A stretch of 64,000 nt of DNA from Sphingobacterium sp. SRCM116780 (GCF_021442025.1 NZ_CP090446.1:992001-1056000), one strand, 5' to 3'; shown: positions 1 through 8,800, numbered from the stretch's first letter. Numbers and translations are program-made. Notes: a model not told the origin generated them from the letters alone.

Positions 1-1602
1 GGCGATCGTGAATTTTCATCAGATGATTTTAAACAAATCGAAGATAAAATGATGGAATTGGCAAAACGTAAAGAATCATTTAACCGTAAAGCTGTTTCTA
101 AAGCCGATGCGTTAACTTATTTCACCGAAAAAGGAGATGAGTACAAGTTAGATCTAATTAAGGATCTAGAAGACGGTAAAATTACGTTCTATACACAAGG
201 AGATTTCACTGACCTTTGTCGTGGTCCACATATCCCGAATACAGGATTTATTAAAGCGATTAAATTAACAAATGTCGCAGGAGCGTATTGGAGAGGAGAC
301 GAATCCCGTAAACAATTGACACGTATATACGGAGTTACATTTCCAAAAGCTTCTGAACTAGCAGAATATTTGAAGTTTATTGAAGAAGCAAAGAAACGTG
401 ATCATCGTAAATTAGGTAAAGAATTGGAGTTATTTGCTTTTTCTGAAAAGGTAGGAGCTGGACTTCCATTATGGCTACCTAAGGGAACGGCTCTACGTCA
501 GAAATTACAAGATTTTTTACAACGGGCACAGTTGAAATCGGGGTATGAGCCAGTTATGACTCCTCATATCGGGAATAAGCAACTGTATGTAACTTCAGGT
601 CACTATGATAAATATGGTGAAGATTCATTTCAACCTATTAGAACTCCAGTTGAAGACGAAGAGTTTTTCTTGAAACCGATGAATTGTCCACATCACTGTG
701 AGATTTACAAAACAAAACCCCGTTCTTATAAAGATCTTCCAGTACGTTTTGCTGAATTCGGAACGGTTTATCGTTACGAGCAATCGGGAGAATTGCATGG
801 TTTGACTCGTGTAAGAGGGTTTACACAAGATGATGCACATTTATTCTGTCGTCCAGATCAAGTAAAAGAAGAGTTCAAAAAAGTAATAGATCTGGTATTA
901 TATGTATTTAAAGCTTTAGGTTTTGAAGAATATACTGCTCAGATTTCATTAAGAGATCCAGAAAATCGTACAAAATATATCGGTAGCGATGAAAATTGGG
1001 CTTTAGCAGAAAGTGCTATCATTGAAGCAGCAGCAGAGAAAGAACTATCGACTGTAATTGAATATGGAGAGGCAGCTTTCTACGGTCCTAAGTTAGATTT
1101 TATGGTAAAAGATGCTTTGGGACGTAGATGGCAGTTAGGTACAATTCAGGTCGACTATAATTTACCTGAACGGTTTGAACTGGAGTATACAGGTTCTGAT
1201 AATGCAAAACATAGACCCGTGATGATTCACCGAGCACCATTTGGTTCTATGGAGCGTTTTATCGCTGTATTGATCGAGCATTGTGCGGGTGAATTTCCGT
1301 TATGGCTTGCTCCAGAACAATTTATCGTCTTGCCAGTGTCAGAAAAATATGAAGAATATGCGAAAAACCTTTTAGAATCGCTAAATAATTCCGATATTCG
1401 CGGACTGATAGACTTGCGTGATGAAAAGGTAGGTCGTAAAATCAGAGATGCAGAGGTTAAAAAACTGCCTTATATGTTGATTGTAGGGGAGAAAGAGGCT
1501 GAGGGTGTCACGGTTTCTGTGCGTAAACATGGTTCAGTTGACTTGGGATCCATGACTGCTGACGAATTTAGAGAAGTATTAATTAAAGAAATAACCGTTT
1601 AA
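1..1602 (+). CDS. thrS: threonyl-tRNA synthetase, C-terminal 533 residues (5' end outside window)
   Basis: Charges tRNA-Thr with threonine in the cytoplasm. The frame is open from the first base, so about 100 N-terminal residues (TGS domain and start of the editing domain) lie upstream. Visible in order: the end of the second editing (SAD) domain with [13 protein letters not shown]; the class II catalytic core with motif 2 ([13 protein letters not shown], about codon 271) and motif 3 ([11 protein letters not shown], about codon 410); and the C-terminal anticodon-binding domain from about codon 435. It is followed after 12 nt by infC, the common thrS-infC-rpmI-rplT order. The identification is secure; only the start is missing. 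Confidence 0.97.
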   Translation, partial: GDREFSSDDFKQIEDKMMELAKRKESFNRKAVSKADALTYFTEKGDEYKLDLIKDLEDGKITFYTQGDFTDLCRGPHIPNTGFIKAIKLTNVAGAYWRGDESRKQLTRIYGVTFPKASELAEYLKFIEEAKKRDHRKLGKELELFAFSEKVGAGLPLWLPKGTALRQKLQDFLQRAQLKSGYEPVMTPHIGNKQLYVTSGHYDKYGEDSFQPIRTPVEDEEFFLKPMNCPHHCEIYKTKPRSYKDLPVRFAEFGTVYRYEQSGELHGLTRVRGFTQDDAHLFCRPDQVKEEFKKVIDLVLYVFKALGFEEYTAQISLRDPENRTKYIGSDENWALAESAIIEAAAEKELSTVIEYGEAAFYGPKLDFMVKDALGRRWQLGTIQVDYNLPERFELEYTGSDNAKHRPVMIHRAPFGSMERFIAVLIEHCAGEFPLWLAPEQFIVLPVSEKYEEYAKNLLESLNNSDIRGLIDLRDEKVGRKIRDAEVKKLPYMLIVGEKEAEGVTVSVRKHGSVDLGSMTADEFREVLIKEITV

Positions 1603-1614
1603 ATATTTAAACAT

Positions 1615-2178
1615 TTGGCATTAAAAAGACCAGGTGGTCCTAGACCACCAATGAGAAAGAAAGAACCAGATCACCGCATTAATGAACTCATCCGTGTACC
1701 TGAGGTACGTTTGGTAGGTGATAATGTGGAAACAGGAGTATATCCTACCCGTAAAGCGCTAGAGCTTGCAGATGAATTGGAACTTGATTTAGTTGAGATT
1801 TCGCCAAATGCTGTTCCGCCGGTTTGTAAAATTATCGACTACAGTAAATTTGTTTACGAGCAAAAGAAGAAACAAAAAGAAATCAAAGCTAATGCAAAAC
1901 AAACTGTTATTAAGGAGATTCGCTTCGGACCTAATACCAGTGAACATGATTTTGATTTCAAATTGAAACATGCGATCAAATTCCTAGAAAGTGGGGAGAA
2001 AGTTCGTGCTTACGTACACTTTAAAGGGCGTGCAATTGTACACAAAGAACAAGGAGAGATCTTGTTATTGCGTTTTGCACAAGCATTAGAAGACGTAGGA
2101 AAAGTAGAACTACTACCTAAATTAGAAGGTAAACGTATGTTTTTGACTTTAGCTCCTAAAGCAGTAGCTAAAAAATAA
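1615..2178 (+). CDS. infC: translation initiation factor IF-3
   Basis: IF-3 binds the 30S subunit and controls start-codon selection. The 187-residue product has the N-terminal domain ([17 protein letters not shown]), a lysine-rich linker near residues 83-100 and the C-terminal domain ([16 protein letters not shown]). The start is TTG at 1615; no in-frame ATG exists between the thrS stop and this codon, and the protein sequence begins correctly there (MALKRPGG). Non-ATG starts are a known hallmark of infC and underlie autoregulation in E. coli (AUU there). The gene is in the same frame as thrS, 12 nt after its stop, so it is probably co-transcribed and perhaps translationally coupled. Confidence 0.96.
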   Translation: MALKRPGGPRPPMRKKEPDHRINELIRVPEVRLVGDNVETGVYPTRKALELADELELDLVEISPNAVPPVCKIIDYSKFVYEQKKKQKEIKANAKQTVIKEIRFGPNTSEHDFDFKLKHAIKFLESGEKVRAYVHFKGRAIVHKEQGEILLLRFAQALEDVGKVELLPKLEGKRMFLTLAPKAVAKK

Positions 2179-2219
2179 TAATAGAAATTCTAACAGATTG
2201 ATATAAAATTTAAAGTATT

Positions 2220-2420
2220 ATGCCAAAAGTAAAAACCAATTCCAGCGCTAAAAAACGTTTTAAGCTTACTGGAACAGGTAAAATCGCAAGAAAAAACGCT
2301 TTCAAAAGCCACATCTTGACAAAAAAGAGCACAAAACGTAAACGTAACTTAACAACAACAAGTTACGTATCTGATGGCGATATGGGCAACGTTAAACGTA
2401 TGCTTGCTATCGGTAAATAA
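2220..2420 (+). CDS. rpmI: 50S ribosomal protein L35
   Basis: Small basic protein of the large ribosomal subunit, 66 residues, the usual length. It opens with the family signature [20 protein letters not shown] and continues with [16 protein letters not shown]. It lies 41 nt after infC and 96 nt before rplT, the standard L35-L20 arrangement. The ATG start is unambiguous. No anomalies. Confidence 0.97.
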   Translation: MPKVKTNSSAKKRFKLTGTGKIARKNAFKSHILTKKSTKRKRNLTTTSYVSDGDMGNVKRMLAIGK

Positions 2421-2516
2421 GTTTTATTCGATTTAATTAATAATAATTTTTAACCGGGTACAAGGTAGTAAGTTCATTGTAAAACATGACGCCTTTTACC
2501 AAATAATTTTAAAAAT
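2421..2516 (+). promoter_or_regulatory. rpmI-rplT spacer with possible L20 autoregulatory leader
   Basis: A 96-nt spacer, unusually long inside this tight operon. It contains an inverted repeat GTAAAA (2479-2484) / TTTTAC (2494-2499) with a 9-nt loop, 18 nt before the rplT ATG, and a GGTACAAGGTAGTAAG stretch that could form other pairings. L20 represses its own operon by binding leader RNA in E. coli and Bacillus, so a similar element is plausible here. I cannot fold it or match it to a known Bacteroidota leader. Confidence 0.35.
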
Positions 2517-2861
2517 ATGCCACGTTCGGTTAACGCAGTTGCTTCGAGAAGAAGACGTAAAAAAATCCTTAAATTAGCAAAAGGCTATTATGGATCACGT
2601 AGCAAAGTATATACTATTGCTAAAAATACAGTAGAAAAAGGTTTACAGTACGCTTACCGCGACCGTAAAACCAAAAAACGCGAGTTTAGAGCTTTATGGA
2701 TTCAACGTATTAACGCTGGAGCCCGTCAACAAGGTTTATCTTATTCCGTGTTGATCGGTAAATTAAACGCTAAAAATATTGGTTTAAACCGTAAGGTTTT
2801 AGCTGATTTAGCTTTAAACAACCCAGATGCTTTCAAAGCAGTTATTGACGCAGTAAAATAG
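2517..2861 (+). CDS. rplT: 50S ribosomal protein L20
   Basis: Primary 23S rRNA-binding protein needed early in large-subunit assembly, 114 residues, typical length. The family signature is clear: [19 protein letters not shown], then [17 protein letters not shown] and [20 protein letters not shown]. It ends the thrS-infC-rpmI-rplT operon and is followed 35 nt later by a strong terminator. In other bacteria L20 represses translation of this operon; the preceding spacer may carry the site. Confidence 0.97.
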   Translation: MPRSVNAVASRRRRKKILKLAKGYYGSRSKVYTIAKNTVEKGLQYAYRDRKTKKREFRALWIQRINAGARQQGLSYSVLIGKLNAKNIGLNRKVLADLALNNPDAFKAVIDAVK

Positions 2862-2895
2862 AGTTTTAACCCCGAGTCAATTTGTTAGATATTGG

Positions 2896-2923
2896 AAAGG
2901 AACCCAGCAGGGTTCCTTTTTTT
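2896..2923 (+). terminator. intrinsic terminator after rplT
   Basis: A perfect 10-bp stem AAAGGAACCC / GGGTTCCTTT with a 4-nt loop (AGCA) runs into a T tract. It closes the thrS-rplT operon. Confidence 0.93.
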
Positions 2924-3046
2924 ATTTGTAGCCTGAAGCTTATTTTTATTTAATATTTTAATAATGAGCTGCTTCGAAATTTATTTTTTTGAACTGCTTT
3001 TAAGTTTACAATATATTTTTATTTTTATATAAAAGACTGGTAATTT

Positions 3047-5332
3047 ATGAAGTTTCAAGATTTAGTAAATTTATATGAAGAAGGAAGATATGAAGACTGC
3101 TTGTCTGAATTAGAAGTCTTTTTGGTGCTCAATCCGCAAGATATTCCTCCCTTAATTTTAAAAGCTACTGTACTTAAGGAACTTGTATTTCAGAATGAAG
3201 AGATCGATAGCAATGATCTCTCGTTAACCGATTTTCAAGAGGTATTGGATATTTATCAATCCGTTTTGCAGATGGATCCCGATAATGAAGAAGCATTGTT
3301 TGGATTATTGGAGACAACACGATTTTTTTATAAAGAATTAGATTATGGTGAGTATGCTACTTATATAGATCGCTTAGCTATTCATGAGGATCAGTTGGAA
3401 AATGTCTGCCGTTTTAAAGCAGATTTAAACTACTTACATGAAAAGTATACTGAGTCTATCAGTAATATTAATGAATTGCTATCTATCTACGAGATATTAT
3501 ATGCACATGATCGTATTAATAAATGTGCATTCCTAACAGAAAGCTTATTGTTCAAAACCATGATCATGCGCGAGAACTTAAATCAAGATCAACAAGCGCT
3601 TACAGAATTCAAAAAATATAAAAATGATATTCTATCTAACAATGTATTGTTATACTTAGATATTGGAAAATTAGCTTTTCAGTTTAACGATTATGAGATG
3701 GTTGGTTGGTGCGGACTTAAAGCTGTATTGTATGGAAATGAAGAACCAGAAATTGATGCGGAGATATTTAAGTTCTATGAACAGGTAATCGCTGAATTGA
3801 ATGCAGGGTTGGAAGATAAACAATGCATTTATTTCGTCATTATGGTGCAGCGTAACTTTCGAGAGGAATTGGGGCTCGATTTATCAGATCCATTGATAGA
3901 AGCAAAACGTTATATCGATCTTTATCCCGATTGGTTTATTCCTTATCACTTCGCTGGAACCTATATTCTCGAAGGGGGAAATTATGAAGAAGCTTTACCA
4001 TATTTTGCGAAAGCTGTTCAACTTGGTGGTTTTTCGGTAACAATCTATCGTTATATCATTACTTATTATGAAGTCCATCATGTGCTCCCTGAAATCTTAA
4101 GTTGGCCAGACGATTCTCCCATTGATTACTATAATTCAGGATGTGAGTTTTCGGAATTTGAAAATTCAATTGGTTCACCCATTTTGGATCTTCCATTATT
4201 GAATTTTAGATTACAATTTTTTGAAAGAGCTTATCTCGGATTTAAAGCTTATTTTCATGAAAATAAATTTGATGCAAATTATTTTATCAATCAACATCTC
4301 GTAGCGATGTGCTGCAACAACTATGCTTTAGCATTGAGCAGTAAAAGGAAATATGATGAGGTAATCGTTATTTGTAAAGAAGGCTTGGAATATGGTACAT
4401 TCTGGGAACTCTATAACACATTGGCCGATGCTCATTTTGAGAAGAATGAATATGAAGATGCGCTCATTAATTATCATGAAGTATTAGAGTATGATCTTAA
4501 ACGGTTTGATTTTCCTAATTACCTTCGAATTTCCGCTTATATAACCAAATGTGAATTTAAATTGGGATATATCAAAGAAGCAGAAGAACGATTAGCTGTA
4601 ATCGCGCAAGAATATGATGAATTGATTCAATCTGCAGAATACGCAGATTATGAAGAGGATGATTTGTTTGTGACGCGTCAGGCTTATATGGAAATTCAGA
4701 ATGCTCGTTTTGATTTAATCAATCATAGGGGAGACTCAGAAACATTAAAGGATTGGCAAAAACAATTAGAAAGTAAGCCTGATGATGCTTCTAATTGGTA
4801 TATGTTGATGCAGAATTATTTTCAACTGGGACAATATGAGCAATGTATAGCTTGTGCCAATAATTATGAAGCAACTAAGCCATTGCAGGAAATGGCACTT
4901 ATTGATTATCGTAAATTACATTATTTAAGAGGTAAATCATATTTACTGACTGCAGATTATAAACAGGCACTTCACGACCTTTTGATTGCATACGAATCTA
5001 CCAAAACAACTTTAGAGGAGGAGGAATCAGATGGTGACTTTCATCTGGTGATGCTTCATCTTATTCGTACTTATTATCATTTACAAGATTGGGAAAATGT
5101 TATTCGTATTAGTGAAGAATCAGCTGAATTGTATGATAGCGAGAATTGGGAAGAGGATGACGATTGGAAAGAAATTGTTCTGCTCTCCGCTGAAGCTTCC
5201 TTTAAGCTAGGATTAAATGATCAAGCAAAAGAAAAAATCCAAACTATTCTGAAATTATTTCCAAGAGATGAGAAAGCATTACAAAAGAAGAAAGAATGGG
5301 GTTCTGGATGGTTTGGTTGGTTGAAAAAATAA
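3047..5332 (+). CDS. large tetratricopeptide-repeat protein
   Basis: A 761-residue soluble protein without signal peptide or membrane segment, built almost wholly of helical TPR-like repeats. Examples are ALPYFAKAVQLG (about residue 320), YEDALINYHEVLEYD (about 475), YEQCIACANNY (about 600) and QAKEKIQTILKLFPRDEKAL near the end. It is acidic and rich in Tyr and Glu. The C-terminus (KKEWGSGWFGWLKK) is aromatic and basic. TPR proteins act as protein-binding scaffolds; no partner is encoded next door and no function is assigned. It stands alone between the rplT terminator and the DUF3060 gene. Confidence 0.85.
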   Translation: MKFQDLVNLYEEGRYEDCLSELEVFLVLNPQDIPPLILKATVLKELVFQNEEIDSNDLSLTDFQEVLDIYQSVLQMDPDNEEALFGLLETTRFFYKELDYGEYATYIDRLAIHEDQLENVCRFKADLNYLHEKYTESISNINELLSIYEILYAHDRINKCAFLTESLLFKTMIMRENLNQDQQALTEFKKYKNDILSNNVLLYLDIGKLAFQFNDYEMVGWCGLKAVLYGNEEPEIDAEIFKFYEQVIAELNAGLEDKQCIYFVIMVQRNFREELGLDLSDPLIEAKRYIDLYPDWFIPYHFAGTYILEGGNYEEALPYFAKAVQLGGFSVTIYRYIITYYEVHHVLPEILSWPDDSPIDYYNSGCEFSEFENSIGSPILDLPLLNFRLQFFERAYLGFKAYFHENKFDANYFINQHLVAMCCNNYALALSSKRKYDEVIVICKEGLEYGTFWELYNTLADAHFEKNEYEDALINYHEVLEYDLKRFDFPNYLRISAYITKCEFKLGYIKEAEERLAVIAQEYDELIQSAEYADYEEDDLFVTRQAYMEIQNARFDLINHRGDSETLKDWQKQLESKPDDASNWYMLMQNYFQLGQYEQCIACANNYEATKPLQEMALIDYRKLHYLRGKSYLLTADYKQALHDLLIAYESTKTTLEEEESDGDFHLVMLHLIRTYYHLQDWENVIRISEESAELYDSENWEEDDDWKEIVLLSAEASFKLGLNDQAKEKIQTILKLFPRDEKALQKKKEWGSGWFGWLKK

Positions 5333-5407
5333 ATTTTTAAGTTGTTTTGTTTTAAAAAATAAAAACAATTTCTATCCGTTTATTATTACATAATATAAAT
5401 TAAAATA

Positions 5408-5857
5408 ATGAAAACAAAAAAACTTATTCTATTAGGTGCTATAACGATGCTGTTAAGCACAACAAGCATTTCATATGCTATTGTAACGCCTCATCCTACT
5501 GTTGTTGTAAATCAAAAATCAGGAAAGGAGATTGTTGTTGAGGGAACTAATAATAAAAAAACAATCAAAGCTTCTGCCAATGATGTTGTAAAAATAGCAG
5601 GTGCGGATAATAAAATTACCATAGAAGGAACTTTTTTGAGATTGGAAGTAGAGGGACGAGGTAATGTTGTTAATTTGGTGAATACTTCTAAAATAAGTGT
5701 GGAAGGAGCTGATAATAGAATTAATGCCGGAAATGTGGATACGGTTACTGTAGAAGGTGCTCAAAATCATGTACATTATAAATCGACTAAAAATAAATCG
5801 GGTAAAGCAGATACTTCTATAGAAGGAGCCGATAATATGGTAATGAAAATAAAATAA
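5408..5857 (+). CDS. exported DUF3060-type repeat protein
   Basis: A 149-residue protein with a clear signal peptide (MKTKKLILLGAITMLLSTTSISYA). The mature part consists of short beta repeats of the form (V/I)EGxxNxI: VVEGTNNKKTI, IAGADNKITIEG, VEGRGNVVNL, VEGADNRINAG, VEGAQNHVHY, IEGADNMVMKI. This spacing is typical of DUF3060 and suggests a small beta-solenoid in the periplasm or at the cell surface. Role unknown. It is a single-gene unit with its own terminator. A promoter was not identified in the AT-rich 75 nt upstream. Confidence 0.85.
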   Translation: MKTKKLILLGAITMLLSTTSISYAIVTPHPTVVVNQKSGKEIVVEGTNNKKTIKASANDVVKIAGADNKITIEGTFLRLEVEGRGNVVNLVNTSKISVEGADNRINAGNVDTVTVEGAQNHVHYKSTKNKSGKADTSIEGADNMVMKIK

Positions 5858-5876
5858 TTTTTTTCACTGAGAAATA

Positions 5877-5909
5877 GAAAGGACTAATGTAATCATTAGT
5901 CCTTTCTTT
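5877..5909 (+). terminator. intrinsic terminator after the DUF3060 gene
   Basis: A perfect 13-bp stem GAAAGGACTAATG / CATTAGTCCTTTC with loop TAAT, followed by TTT. It lies 20 nt after the DUF3060 stop codon. Confidence 0.92.
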
Positions 5910-5941
5910 ATGAAAGATAATATGGGAGGTGGGTATAAAGC

Positions 5942-5965
5942 AAAAAAAACACGCTTATAGCGTGT
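5942..5965 (-). terminator. intrinsic terminator of the small acidic ORF
   Basis: On the minus strand a 7-bp stem ACACGCT / AGCGTGT with loop ATA runs into eight T residues. It lies 24 nt after the stop codon of the 31-codon ORF at 5990-6085 and faces the DUF3060 terminator, which indicates a real minus-strand transcript here. Confidence 0.85.
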
Positions 5966-5989
5966 GGCATCATTTGTTGAAAATTAATG

Positions 5990-6085
5990 TTAATCTTCCC
6001 CGAATAATAGATCATCTCCATCAAATGTAAACTCAATTACATCAATGTGATTTTCTGGCTCATGTAATTCACAATCTTTAATCAT
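5990..6085 (-). CDS. small acidic peptide, 31 residues, unrecognised
   Basis: The translation is MIKDCELHEPENHIDV followed by IEFTFDGDDLLFGED: strongly acidic, one cysteine, no signal or membrane segment. I do not recognise it. Support for a real gene is contextual: it lies between a palindromic promoter-like element (6121-6146) and its own terminator (5942-5965) on the same strand, and the three together fill an otherwise empty gap. A 5-codon ORF (start 6095) overlaps its start codon, so translational coupling is possible. It could be a conserved small protein, a peptide precursor or a leader. No modification or export gene lies nearby. Confidence 0.55.
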   Translation of the reverse strand: MIKDCELHEPENHIDVIEFTFDGDDLLFGED

Positions 6086-6120
6086 CTTTTTTCATTTTTA
6101 TTTATTGTAAAAGTAATCCT

Positions 6121-6146
6121 TCAAATTTACCTTATGGTAAATTTGA
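6121..6146. promoter_or_regulatory. 26-bp perfect palindrome carrying a -7 element on each strand
   Basis: Arms TCAAATTTACC / GGTAAATTTGA with a 4-nt centre (TTAT). Each arm ends in TAAATTTG when read outward, an exact match to the Bacteroidota -7 consensus TAnnTTTG. The minus-strand copy lies 36 nt upstream of the small acidic ORF, a normal leader distance. The plus-strand copy lies about 180 nt before nhaA. It could be a divergent promoter, an operator or a hairpin. Confidence 0.55.
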
Positions 6147-6325
6147 TATGAAGTTTTTGTTAACTCTGAAAGAATGATTTTTATGGAGCTGTATATCCGA
6201 GTTAAAAGACATATTCCTTCTTTGTTTTAAAAGAAAAACTTATCTTAGTGAACTTACGTATTTACACTGCCATATCTTTTTTGAATTTAACCATTTGAAA
6301 ATGATATATTAAATGAAAGATCTTC

Positions 6326-7501
6326 ATGCCTAATTTAATTAATTTAAAAATATTCAAACAATTCTTGCAATCAAGTAATGCTGGAGGTATCTTATTGTTT
6401 ATCTGTGTTATTCTGTCATTGATTATTGCTAATGGTCCGCTTGCGGATGCTTTTAACAGTCTATTGAATACAACATTGGGTTTTGAAACGGATCATATTC
6501 ATTTGAATTATTCCCTTTTATTATGGATCAATGATGGTTTGATGGCTATATTCTTTTTGTTGGTGGGTTTAGAGATTAAGCGAGAATTGGTAGAAGGTGA
6601 ATTATCCTCTCCCAAAAAAGCTCTTTTACCTATTTTAGCTGCTGTTGGAGGTGCTGTTTTGCCAGCACTCATCTATCTATTCCTGAATAAGGGATTACCA
6701 ACGGAACATGGATGGGGAATTCCAATGGCTACTGATATTGCTTTTGCATTAGCAGTGATAACCTTACTGGGAAATCGCGTACCGACCAGTTTGAAGATCT
6801 TTTTAGCGGCACTCGCTATCGTGGATGATTTATTGGCTATTCTAGTAATTGCATTGTTTTATAGCGGCGATTTACATTACAATTATTTATTTATAGCCTT
6901 GGGTATATTTGCATTTTTGTTATTGCTTAATTTTTTAGGTGTCAAGAAGATTTGGGCTTATTTAATTCCCGGGATTTTTATTTGGTATTTTATTCATCAC
7001 TCTGGTATCCATGCTACTATAGCAGGGGTTTTAGTCGCACTGACATTGCCGACAAATGTTACGGATAAAGAATCACCACTAGAAAAATTAGAACATATCT
7101 TGACTTCTCCAGTCAATTTTATTATTATTCCTTTGTTTGCGATTGCCAATACCAATATTACAGTACATAGTGAAATGATCGATGGATTGACCACAAGTTT
7201 AGGTATCGGTATCATTGGAGGACTGCTCATCGGTAAGTCTTGTGGCATATTGGGTATTTCTTTTATTGCTACAAAATTAAAACTATGTACTTTACCTGAG
7301 GGTGCAAATTGGAAACACATATTTGGAGTAGGACTATTGGGAGGTATTGGATTTACAATGTCCATTTTTGTTTCCATTTTAGCTTTTACAGATCCACTAT
7401 TAATTGAAGAAGCAAAATTTGCTGTGCTAATCGGCTCATTGGCTTCAGGAGTTTCAGGCTATTTGTTTTTAGCAAACATTGGCAATAAAAAAAATATATG
7501 A
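6326..7501 (+). CDS. nhaA: Na+/H+ antiporter NhaA
   Basis: Inner-membrane antiporter that expels sodium in exchange for protons, supporting pH and salt homeostasis. It has 391 residues, the family length, with about 12 membrane helices. Family marks are NDGLMAIFFLLVGLEIKREL (residues about 70-90), MATDIAFALAVITLLG (about 135-150) and AIVDDLLAI, whose two aspartates (Asp167-Asp168) correspond to the ion-binding pair Asp163/Asp164 of E. coli NhaA. The C-terminal region has GVGLLGGIGFTMSIFVS. The ATG at 6326 gives a standard amphipathic N-terminus. It is monocistronic and convergent with the DoxDA genes. No NhaR-like regulator is adjacent. Confidence 0.96.
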   Translation: MPNLINLKIFKQFLQSSNAGGILLFICVILSLIIANGPLADAFNSLLNTTLGFETDHIHLNYSLLLWINDGLMAIFFLLVGLEIKRELVEGELSSPKKALLPILAAVGGAVLPALIYLFLNKGLPTEHGWGIPMATDIAFALAVITLLGNRVPTSLKIFLAALAIVDDLLAILVIALFYSGDLHYNYLFIALGIFAFLLLLNFLGVKKIWAYLIPGIFIWYFIHHSGIHATIAGVLVALTLPTNVTDKESPLEKLEHILTSPVNFIIIPLFAIANTNITVHSEMIDGLTTSLGIGIIGGLLIGKSCGILGISFIATKLKLCTLPEGANWKHIFGVGLLGGIGFTMSIFVSILAFTDPLLIEEAKFAVLIGSLASGVSGYLFLANIGNKKNI

Positions 7502-7503
7502 TC

Positions 7504-7535
7504 TAAAAAAGCAACCTCTAAATTTTAGAGATTGC
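7504..7535 (-). terminator. terminator between nhaA and the DoxA part
   Basis: A near-perfect 12-bp stem (GCAACCTCTAAA / TTTAGAGATTGC, one G-U) whose minus-strand reading ends in TTTTTT. It mainly terminates the minus-strand DoxDA transcript and may act in both directions. Confidence 0.75.
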
Positions 7536-7583
7536 CTAAAGAAACCAAATCTGTTTCAAAATTAAAATAGGAGAGGTTTATTC

Positions 7584-8006
7584 CTAGTTGATCTGAAGCT
7601 TTTCAATCCATTCAAGCCCACTGATGTCAATTAGCTTAACTTGATAATCTCCGTTCTTTTTCAATTTTATATGTTTTAAATCAAAATTTACAATTGCTTT
7701 AGCACCTAACGGAATAACGAGACTGTGTTTTCCAGGTTGTATTTTTGCAACATAAAAATTATCGATATTCTTTTTATCAAGAGCGGCAAGTTCTTCTGAT
7801 CGGATATGCTGGACAATCCTATTATTGGTATCTAGAATTTGTATTTCGATCAAGAAAGAGCCATAAACATCAGCACGATATAGCGTTAAATAAAGATTAT
7901 TATTTAGGACTTGCGCGTTGGATATTTCAATTTTTGGTTGTACAGATTTGTTATGTAACGTTCCATACACCCCACCGTGAAAGTATTGATTCGTGAATAA
8001 AGTCAT
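7584..8006 (-). CDS. DoxA-like domain (thiosulfate:quinone oxidoreductase small subunit), probable 3' half of a broken fusion gene
   Basis: 140 residues from the first ATG, but the frame is open upstream back to a TAG at 8064-8066. Including those codons adds a membrane helix (FILGGVGLIFFMTLFTN) typical of the DoxA N-terminus. The soluble part starts QYFHGGVYGTLHNKSVQPKI and continues as a beta-rich domain, as in TQO_small_DoxA. The preceding gene encodes the DoxD domain in the same frame. In many Bacteroidota the two domains are one protein of about 340 residues; together with the stop codon this locus spans exactly that length. Either this half is a decayed remnant, or it starts internally, or the TAG is a sequencing error. 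Confidence 0.7.
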   Translation of the reverse strand: MTLFTNQYFHGGVYGTLHNKSVQPKIEISNAQVLNNNLYLTLYRADVYGSFLIEIQILDTNNRIVQHIRSEELAALDKKNIDNFYVAKIQPGKHSLVIPLGAKAIVNFDLKHIKLKKNGDYQVKLIDISGLEWIEKLQIN

Positions 8007-8063
8007 GAAGAAGATTAGTCCTACTCCTCCTAAAATAAATGCTTTTAGATTTCTAATGGGTAA

Positions 8064-8597
8064 CTAACCTGATCCTATCCATCTGAACCATTGTTGCTGG
8101 GTAATGGAATAGTTTTTATTTGTCATATATTGATCTAAGGAAAAATCTCCACTACCACTTAAAAATAACGTAAATCCTGAAGCAATACCTAGAATGCCGA
8201 TCTGCCATTCGTCCAAACAGGTTGTTCCTAACCAACCTGAGCCAAGTAATATGCCCATTGCTAAACCAAATACACCAATACTCATGAGTCGGGTAAATAA
8301 GCCCAGTATAATAAATAATCCAACAATCCCTTCGATTATTGTGAATAGCACCATTGACCACCATAGTGCTTCAAGATGCGTAACTAAATATTCGATAATG
8401 GGTTTAATACCTAAGGCATTGGGAAGAAAATGATTAAATTTTTCACCAATATAACCAGCTTCATCTTCGATGAGTTTGTTATCTAAGATTAATCGTCGCC
8501 AAAAAGCGGAAAAATATGTCCATCCAATAACCATACGGATGGATAGTGTAAATAGACCAGCAGTTTTAAATGCTTGATTTTCTGTCTGTAATTTCAT
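8064..8597 (-). CDS. DoxD-like membrane subunit (thiosulfate:quinone oxidoreductase family), interrupted before its DoxA domain
   Basis: 177 residues with about four or five membrane helices. DoxD marks are GYIGEKFNHFLPNALGIKP, FTIIEGIVGLFIILGLFTRL, GLAMGILLGSGWLGTTCLDE and the end motif RWIGSG. DoxD with DoxA transfers electrons from thiosulfate to quinone in archaea; in Bacteroidota the substrate is untested. The stop is TAG at 8064-8066, after which the same frame continues into a DoxA-like domain. Relatives typically read through this point (W-x-GSG-x-LP). The gene may share a transcript with the small lipoprotein gene upstream (8801-9019). Confidence 0.82.
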   Translation of the reverse strand: MKLQTENQAFKTAGLFTLSIRMVIGWTYFSAFWRRLILDNKLIEDEAGYIGEKFNHFLPNALGIKPIIEYLVTHLEALWWSMVLFTIIEGIVGLFIILGLFTRLMSIGVFGLAMGILLGSGWLGTTCLDEWQIGILGIASGFTLFLSGSGDFSLDQYMTNKNYSITQQQWFRWIGSG

Positions 8598-8621
8598 TGA
8601 TTCGTTTGTCGATGGAATAAT

Positions 8622-8649
8622 TTTAAAATAATATGAGTATTATTTTAAA
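8622..8649. repeat. 12-bp perfect inverted repeat upstream of DoxD
   Basis: Arms TTTAAAATAATA / TATTATTTTAAA with loop TGAG, all A/T in the stem. It sits 25 nt upstream of the DoxD start and immediately after the second in-frame stop of the small lipoprotein frame (8645-8647). It could be a weak terminator or processing hairpin between the two genes, or an operator. Confidence 0.5.
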
Positions 8650-8800
8650 TAATATCCAGCTTCAATCGATGATACAAGATGTAAAAAGGAGGGCTATTAC
8701 CAGAAGTGGTATTTGAAAAATAAATGCTACTAATCGTATTTTTTGAAGTAGGATTTATAACCAGAAACTCTGAATTGGGATGATGTAAACAATTAATGAA

